This document shows positions 5,921 to 12,671 of a stretch of 12,671 nucleotides of DNA, in pieces. Each line of letters begins with the position of its first letter. Position 1 is the first letter of the stretch. A program made the translations under genes and the position numbers. Below the pieces are notes generated by a model. It was not told the origin of the DNA. It did no database searches and saw only the letters and a list, made by a program, of their open reading frames with translations. Origin of the DNA: JADJVL01 sp039812765 (lineage in GTDB: Bacteria; Acidobacteriota; Holophagae; Holophagales; Holophagaceae); NCBI GenBank assembly GCA_039812765.1, contig JBDIBF010000080.1:1-12671 (forward strand), in the 5' to 3' direction.

Positions 5921-7440
5921 TCAGATCCAGGTGATCCGGACCAGGGTGTTCACGAGCCAGGGGCCGGCCAGCGTGCCCACGAGGGTGAGCACGCAGGTGA
6001 CTCCCACGATCATCGTGAGGCCTGTGCTCATGGGCTCGGGCGCCACGCCCTCCGGCAGGGCGGCGGGCTCCCTGAAGTACATCTGGTTCACCACGCCGAG
6101 GTAGTAGTAGGCGCTCACGGCCGACGTGAGCAGGGCGATGACCACCAGGGTGGTGAGGTCCGACTCCACCGCCAGCTTGAAGAGGTAGAACTTGCCGAAG
6201 AAGCCCACCAGGGGCGGGATCCCCGCGAGGCTGAGGAGGAACATCATCATGGCGAATGCCAGGAAGGGCCGGCGCTTGCCCAGGCCCCTGAAGTCCTCGA
6301 TGCGCTCGCCCTCCCCCTTGCCCTGGAGGAAGATCACCACCGCGAAGGCGCCGGTGTTCATCACCAGGTAGGTGAGCATGTAGAGCCACACGGCCTGGGC
6401 GTTCTCCACGCCCTTGCCCAGCACCCCGAGGAGCATGTAGCCCACGTGGGCGATGGAGGAATAGGCCAGCAGGCGCTTCATGCTCTGCTGGCGCATGGCC
6501 GCCACGTTGCCGAGGATCATGCTGGCGCCCGCCACGTAGCTGAGGGGCAGGAACCAGTCCGCGCTGAGGCCGGCGAAGCCGGTCCCGAAGACCCGCAGGA
6601 AGGCGCCCAGGGCGGCGGCCTTGGGGGCCGTGGCCATGAAGGCGGTGACCGGCGTGGGCGCCCCGTCGTAGGCGTCCGGGCTCCACATGTGGAAGGGCAC
6701 CGCGGCCACCTTGAAGCAGAGGCCGACGAGGACCATCAGCAGGCCGGCGGAGACCAGCAGGCTGTTGGACTTCGGCACCACGGGGAGGAGCCGGTTCAGC
6801 TCGGCGAGGTTGGTGGTCGTCCCGCCCGCGGCGGCGAAGAGCAGCGCGATCCCGTAGAGCAGGATGCCGCTGCTGAAGGCCCCCAGCAGGAAGTACTTCA
6901 GGCCCGCCTCCACCCCCCGGGACTGGTCCCGCAGGTAGGCCACCAGGATGTAGACGCAGAGCGCCATCAGCTCGAGGGAGAAGTAGACCGTCATCAGGTC
7001 CGTGGCGCCCACCAGGGTGAGCATGCCCACGAGGCTGAAGAGGATGAGGGCGTAGTACTCCACCGTGTGCTCGCGGAGGCTGTCGAAGAGCTTCTGGGAG
7101 AGCAGCACCGCCAGGAAGGCCGCCAGCAGGATGAGCACCTGGAAGCCCTTGGTGAGGCCGTCCACCTTGTACATGTCGGAGAAGGCCAGGCCCTCGGGGG
7201 TGCCCGTGAGGAGGAAGAAGCCCGCGTCCTTGGAGGCGCCGGGCACGCCGGTGACGGCGAGGAGGGCCACCGCGAGGATGGCGAGGGTGATGGGCGCCCA
7301 GACGTGCTTGCGGGCCTTCTCCACGAAGAGGTCCGCGGGCCAGAGCATCACCGTGGCCGCGAAGGCCAGCAGGAGCTGGGGCGCCAGGAAGGGGGTCCCC
7401 GACTTCAGGGACTCCCAGAGGCCTTCGGCGAAGGCGGTCA

Positions 7441-7441
<1 letters not shown>
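5921..7441 (-). CDS. nuoN: NADH-quinone oxidoreductase subunit N
   Basis: NuoN is the antiporter-like proton-pumping subunit of the complex I membrane arm nearest to NuoK. The product is 506 residues with about 14 membrane helices. The charged residues expected along the proton path are present: E157 in FSLELMALCVY (E. coli E133), K244 in LCFKVAAVPFHMWSPDAYDGAP (K217), K274 in ATAPKAAALGAF (K247) and K417 in VGFFGKFYLF (K395). The start ATG at 7441 shares one base with the nuoM stop (TGATG), and GGAGG lies 6 nt upstream, which fixes the start and indicates coupling. Length is slightly above the E. coli protein, without obvious insertions. It ends 62 bp before the atpZ-like gene. Confidence 0.98.
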
Positions 7442-9159
<1,718 letters not shown>

Positions 9160-9206
9160 GGGGACTCCAAACTCAGCGGATCAATGCGGATCTTGAAAGG
9201 CGGGAC

Positions 9207-11558
9207 TCAGGCGAGGAGCTTCCAGACGGCGAAGGCCACGAAGCCGAGGAACATCACGAAGGCGTAGTTGTGGACGCGGCCGCTCTGAAGGGTCTTGGAG
9301 GCCAAGGAGGCCTGCTGCAGGACCCAGGCCACCAGGTTCACCAGGCCGTCCACCACGTGGGCGTCGAACCAGGCGCTGGCCTCGGCCCAGAGCAGCGTGG
9401 CCCGGGCGGCGCCGTTCACCATGCCGTCCACCACCCAGGTGTCGAAGGCCCAGAGCTGGGCGCTGAGCTGCTTGCAGGGGCCGATGAGGGCCGCCTCGTA
9501 GAACTCGTCCACGTAGTACTTCGCGTTCACCCAGCGGAAGAGGTTGGGGAAGCGGGCCACGAAGGCCTTGGGGCGGGACCAGGACGGGTCCACCTTGTAC
9601 ATCCACCAGGCGAGGGCCATCGCGCCCAGGGCCCACACATTGGCGAAGACCATCAGCGCGTACTCGATGGCCGGCACCGCATGGGCGCCGCCGTGGGGGG
9701 CCGCCGCCTGGTAGAGGAGGGGCTCCATGAACCGGCTGAAGTGCTCACCGCCGAGGACGTGCAGGCTGTGGGGGATGTTGAGGAAGCCGCCCACCACCGC
9801 GAGGCCCGCCAGGATGGCCACCGGGAGCCACATGTTCCAGGGCACTTCCGCCGGACCGTGGCCGTGGTCGCCATGGCCATGGCTGTCGCGGCCGTGGTCG
9901 TCCTGCCCGAGCCCGTCATGCCCGTGGTCCGCCGCGGCGTGGACGTGGCCATGGTCGTCCCCGTGGCCATCCCCGTGTCCGGCCCCGTGGTCGTCGTGGT
10001 GCGCCTCGCTGGGCACCGTGAGGCCGTGGGGGTCGTCCCCGGCCCCGCGGTAGTCGCCGAAGAAGGTCATGACGATGAGGCGGGTCATGTAGAACGCGGT
10101 GAAGCCGGCGCCGATGACGCCGAAGAGCCAGCACATCAGGTAGAAGGCGCCGCCGTCGTAGGCGCCGTGGTGGTACCAGCGCTCGAAGACCTTCCAGAGG
10201 ATCTCGTCCTTCGAGAAGAACCCGGAGAACGGGAAGATGCCGTTGATCGCCAGGGTGGCCAGCCCCATGGAGGCGAAGGTGATGGGCATGGCCTTGCGCA
10301 GGCCGCCCATGTTGCGCATGTCCTGCTCGTGGTGGCAGGCCATGATCACCGAGCCGGACCCGAGGAAGAGGGCGGCCTTGAAGAAGGCGTGGGTGAAGAC
10401 GTGGAACATGCCCGCGGTGTAGGACATCGCCCCCATGCCCATGAACATGAAGCCGAGCTGGGACACGGTGGAGTAGGCCAGCACCTTCTTGATGTCGTAC
10501 TGGGCGGTGCCCATGGAGGCCGCCACGAGGGCCGTGAGGGAGCCCACCACCAGCACCACGTCCGAGGCCAGGGGCGCCTGGACGAAGATGAAGTTCAGCC
10601 GGGCGATCATGTAGAGGCCCGAGGTCACCATGGTGGCGGCGTGGATCAGGGCGCTCACCGGCGTCGGGCCCGCCATGGCGTCCGGCAGCCAGACGTAGAG
10701 CGGGATCTGGGCGGACTTGCCGCAGGCGCCCAGGAAGAGGCAGCAGCCCGCGAGGTTGAACCAGAAGGTGGGGCTCGCCGTGTGCCCGAGGATGGTGATG
10801 GAGGGCGCGGCGGAGACGCCCCGCACCAGGCCCATCATCGTGTCGAAGTCCACGCTGCCGAAGAGCATGAAGAGCAGGGCGAAGCCGAGGACGAAGCCGA
10901 AGTCGCCGATGCGGTTGGTGACGAAGGCCTTCTTCCCGGCGACGGCCGCGAACTCCTTCTCGAAGTAGAAGCCGATGAGCAGGTAGGAGCAGAGGCCCAC
11001 GCCCTCCCAGCCCAGGAACATCATCATCATGTTCGAGCCCAGCACCAGGTTGAGCATCGAGAAGACGAAGAGGTTCAGGTAGGTCATGAAGCGCCAGTAG
11101 CGGCCGTCCTTCTGCTCGTCGGCCATGTAGCCGGTGCTGAACAGGTGGATCAGGAAGCCGGCGCCGCTCACCAGGAGGCCCATGCAGGCCGACAGCGGGT
11201 CCAGCTTGTAGCCCCACTTCATGGTCATGGTGGCGAGGCCGCCGTTCACCCGGGCGCCGCCCAGGTCGAACCAGGTCCAGAGGTCCGCGTGGAGGCTGCG
11301 CGCCTCCGCGGGCATGCCCAGCAGCTTGACGAAGCCCGCCAGGATGATCAGGAAGGCCAGGCCCACGGAGCCCAGGGCGACGGCGTTCACGAACGTGGTG
11401 CCCGTGAAGCCGGTGCCCGTGCGGCGGCGGAAGAGCAGGCCGTTGAGGCCGTTCACCAGGGCGCCGAAGGCGGGCAGCAGGGCCGCGAGGGCGAGGAGCC
11501 CCCAGGGCGTGCTGGCGGCTCCGATCAATGTCTGGGCGGCGGCGTGTTCGGGTGTCAT
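9207..11558 (-). CDS. nuoL: NADH-quinone oxidoreductase subunit L with His/Asp-rich insert
   Basis: NuoL is the distal antiporter-like proton pump of complex I and supplies the long lateral helix that runs along the membrane arm. At 783 residues it is about 170 longer than the 613-residue E. coli protein. Key residues are present: E185 in FLGWEGVGLCSYLLIGF (E. coli E144), K281 in GKSAQIPLYVWLPDAMAGPTPVSA (K229), H306 (H254), H390 and K394 in FTHAFFKAALF (K342), and K450 in FFSKDEIL. Between the helix ending near 500 and the next starting near 576 is a 49-residue segment (520-568) with 15 His and 11 Asp. The C-terminal region contains two similar segments, FDTWVVDGMVN (705-715) and FDAHVVDGLVN (731-741), then the usual LQSGRVHNYA and a final helix. 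The start at 11558 is 7 nt after the nuoK stop, with AAGGGA about 10 nt upstream. Confidence 0.97.
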   Translation of the reverse strand: MTPEHAAAQTLIGAASTPWGLLALAALLPAFGALVNGLNGLLFRRRTGTGFTGTTFVNAVALGSVGLAFLIILAGFVKLLGMPAEARSLHADLWTWFDLGGARVNGGLATMTMKWGYKLDPLSACMGLLVSGAGFLIHLFSTGYMADEQKDGRYWRFMTYLNLFVFSMLNLVLGSNMMMMFLGWEGVGLCSYLLIGFYFEKEFAAVAGKKAFVTNRIGDFGFVLGFALLFMLFGSVDFDTMMGLVRGVSAAPSITILGHTASPTFWFNLAGCCLFLGACGKSAQIPLYVWLPDAMAGPTPVSALIHAATMVTSGLYMIARLNFIFVQAPLASDVVLVVGSLTALVAASMGTAQYDIKKVLAYSTVSQLGFMFMGMGAMSYTAGMFHVFTHAFFKAALFLGSGSVIMACHHEQDMRNMGGLRKAMPITFASMGLATLAINGIFPFSGFFSKDEILWKVFERWYHHGAYDGGAFYLMCWLFGVIGAGFTAFYMTRLIVMTFFGDYRGAGDDPHGLTVPSEAHHDDHGAGHGDGHGDDHGHVHAAADHGHDGLGQDDHGRDSHGHGDHGHGPAEVPWNMWLPVAILAGLAVVGGFLNIPHSLHVLGGEHFSRFMEPLLYQAAAPHGGAHAVPAIEYALMVFANVWALGAMALAWWMYKVDPSWSRPKAFVARFPNLFRWVNAKYYVDEFYEAALIGPCKQLSAQLWAFDTWVVDGMVNGAARATLLWAEASAWFDAHVVDGLVNLVAWVLQQASLASKTLQSGRVHNYAFVMFLGFVAFAVWKLLA

Positions 11559-11565
11559 CGCGTCG

Positions 11566-11868
11566 TCATCCCTTCAGCAGGTCCAGGTCGTCGGCGTTCA
11601 CGGTGTCGCGCTTGCGGTAGAGCGCCACCACCAGGGCCAGGCCCACCGCCACCTCGGCGGCGGCGAAGCCCATCACCAGCAGCGCGAAGGCCTGCCCGGC
11701 CACGGTGCCGGAGTGCCGGGCGAAGGCGATGAGCACGATGTTGGCGGCGTTCAGCATGAGCTCGGCGCTCATGAGCATCACCAGCACGTTGCGCCGGACG
11801 AGGACGCCGGCGGCTCCGATGGAGAAGAGGACGAAGGAGAGGAGGAGGACCGCGTTCGGGCTGGGCAT
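11566..11868 (-). CDS. nuoK: NADH-quinone oxidoreductase subunit K
   Basis: NuoK is a three-helix subunit at the joint between the antiporter-like chain and the quinone module. From the ATG at 11868 the product is exactly 100 residues, the standard size. The two membrane glutamates required for proton transfer fall at E36 (MLMSAELMLNAAN) and E72 (GFAAAEVAVGLALV), the same numbers as in E. coli. The start shares one base with the nuoJ stop (TGATG), and GGAG lies 6 nt upstream. A GTG one codon earlier is possible but unnecessary. The C-terminus (VNADDLDLLKG) is typical, and the nuoL start follows after 7 nt. Confidence 0.98.
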   Translation of the reverse strand: MPSPNAVLLLSFVLFSIGAAGVLVRRNVLVMLMSAELMLNAANIVLIAFARHSGTVAGQAFALLVMGFAAAEVAVGLALVVALYRKRDTVNADDLDLLKG

Positions 11869-12425
11869 CACACACGCTCCGATTTCGCCAGGGCCACGGC
11901 GCCCACCAGGGCGACGAGGAGGATCACGCTGAGCACCTCGAAGGGCAGCAGGTAGTCGGCGAAGAGGCCCCGGCTCACCGCCTGGGCGTTGTTCCGCGCC
12001 ACGTCGAGACCCTCGGCGATCCCCGGGCGCAGGACCAGGGCCTGGGGCGAGGCGGCGCCGAAGGCCGCGTCCTTGACCACCACGGCCAGGGCCGCGATCC
12101 CCGCCAGCACCACCGGGAGCACGGCGCGGGCCTGGCCGGCGAAGACCGACTGGTCCCGGTTCTTGGCGCGGCTCAGCTCCACCAGCATCACCACGAAGAG
12201 GAAGAGCACCACGATGCCCCCGGCGTAGACCAGGATCTGGGCCATCCCCAGGAACTCGGCGCCAAGGGAGAGGAAGCAGCCGGCCACGTTCAGCATGGCG
12301 AAGAGGAAGCCGAGCACGCTGTGCACGGCGGAGCGGCTGCCCACCATGGCGAGGGAGCCGCCGCAGGCCAGCAGCCCGAAGACCAGGAAGAGGTTCTTGC
12401 CGATCGAGGCGAGGAGTGCGTCCAT
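11868..12425 (-). CDS. nuoJ: NADH-quinone oxidoreductase subunit J
   Basis: NuoJ is a five-helix subunit of the complex I membrane arm. The 185-residue product contains the diagnostic third helix GAEFLGMAQILVYAGGIVVLF (about 55-75), with Y67 matching E. coli Y59; this helix undergoes the pi-bulge change in structures of complex I. A less conserved, non-membrane stretch of about 35 residues (roughly 120-155) separates helices 4 and 5, and the protein ends ALAKSERV. The ATG at 12425 has GAAGG about 8 nt upstream and lies 10 nt after the nuoI stop. The stop overlaps the nuoK start by one base, indicating coupled translation. Confidence 0.97.
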   Translation of the reverse strand: MDALLASIGKNLFLVFGLLACGGSLAMVGSRSAVHSVLGFLFAMLNVAGCFLSLGAEFLGMAQILVYAGGIVVLFLFVVMLVELSRAKNRDQSVFAGQARAVLPVVLAGIAALAVVVKDAAFGAASPQALVLRPGIAEGLDVARNNAQAVSRGLFADYLLPFEVLSVILLVALVGAVALAKSERV

Positions 12426-12435
12426 GGCGGGGCCT

Positions 12436-12671
12436 TCAGCGGGGGGGCTGCGCGTCGTCGGCCACCGAATAGCGGCCCGTCGGGGTGAGCTCGAACATGT
12501 TCTGGAACGTGCCTTCCGTGCCGTGGGAGAAGTCCTCGCGGTTGTAGGCGGCCAGCTCGAACTGGTGGTTCAGGATGATGGAGTCGAAGCCGCAGCTCTC
12601 CACGCAGAACTCGCAGAAGATGCAGCGCTCCATCTCGAAGTCGTAGCGGGTCGGGTAGGGCGTCTTGCGCC
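12436..12671 (-). CDS. nuoI: NADH-quinone oxidoreductase subunit I (5' truncated by window edge)
   Basis: NuoI is the ferredoxin-like subunit that passes electrons through two 4Fe-4S clusters towards the quinone. Only the C-terminal 78 residues are visible, read in frame from the window edge: RKTPYPTRYDFEMERCIFCEFC and onward. The last cluster motif is present as C-x2-C-x2-C-x3-C in CIFCEFCVESCGF. The residue after the fourth cysteine is Gly, whereas most family members have Pro. The following FELAAYNREDF matches the typical FELAEYDRxDL segment. The tail (MFELTPTGRYSVADDAQPPR) is variable. The first cluster and start codon lie beyond the window. It heads the visible part of the nuo run; nuoA-H are presumably further upstream. 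Confidence 0.92.
   Translation of the reverse strand, partial: RKTPYPTRYDFEMERCIFCEFCVESCGFDSIILNHQFELAAYNREDFSHGTEGTFQNMFELTPTGRYSVADDAQPPR

Noticed and set aside
9840..10010. GGCCATGG/CCGTGG-like direct repeats, considered as a tandem repeat or CRISPR-like array.
   Set aside because: They are in frame inside nuoL and encode the His/Gly/Asp-rich insert. Units are irregular and there are no spacers.
9270..11732. Very long open frame on the plus strand opposite nuoL (about 820 codons).
   Set aside because: It is the antisense shadow of a high-GC gene: composition is dominated by His, Glu, Gly, Ala and Val from reversed codons, with no domain pattern, and nuoL is certain on the other strand.

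Overview
This is a very GC-rich bacterial chromosomal window with dense, ordinary-looking gene packing. It most resembles Acidobacteriota, probably the Holophagae/Geothrix side; Myxococcota is the main alternative. That placement is an inference from GC content, protein style and gene order, not from a marker gene. An ADP-heptose epimerase implies a Gram-negative envelope with heptose-containing LPS. A complete membrane arm of NADH dehydrogenase and F0 genes imply a respiring cell.

Layout. Positions 1-884 (+) hold the end of hldD, whose first ~18 codons lie outside the window. Positions 885-986 hold a long imperfect hairpin built on a TCCTTGG repeat, between two convergent genes. Positions 987-3766 (-) hold a three-gene signalling cassette, read from high to low coordinates: a protein that looks like a divergent RelA/SpoT-type nucleotidyltransferase, a STAS anti-anti-sigma-like protein, and a response-regulator/SpoIIE-type PP2C phosphatase. 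The first two genes overlap (ATGCTGA), and the ribosome-binding site of the second sits inside the last codons of the first. Positions 3767-4076 are non-coding and carry a large hairpin and a probable terminator.

Positions 4077-12671 (-) are one long energy-conservation run: nuoI (partial), nuoJ, nuoK, nuoL, nuoM, nuoN, then atpZ-like, atpI-like, atpB and atpE, ending at the hairpin terminator at 4032-4055. Junctions are mostly overlaps or gaps under 65 bp, so co-transcription is likely. A GC-rich 11-bp stem-loop sits exactly between the nuo and atp parts. NuoL, NuoM and NuoN are the antiporter-like proton-pumping subunits, NuoJ and NuoK link them to the peripheral arm, and NuoI carries electrons through Fe-S clusters. 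AtpB and AtpE form the proton channel and rotor ring of ATP synthase; the AtpZ/AtpI-like proteins probably assist ring assembly. The producer and main consumer of the proton gradient are therefore encoded side by side. The b subunit and F1 genes are not in the window.

Points deserving a second look are the RelA/SpoT-like protein coupled to a partner-switch pair, the hairpins at 885-968, 3885-3934 and 5877-5903, the His/Asp-rich insert in NuoL, the Ala/Pro/His tail of NuoM, and the signal-peptide-like leader on AtpE. I see no CRISPR array, tRNA, rRNA, transposase or phage gene.
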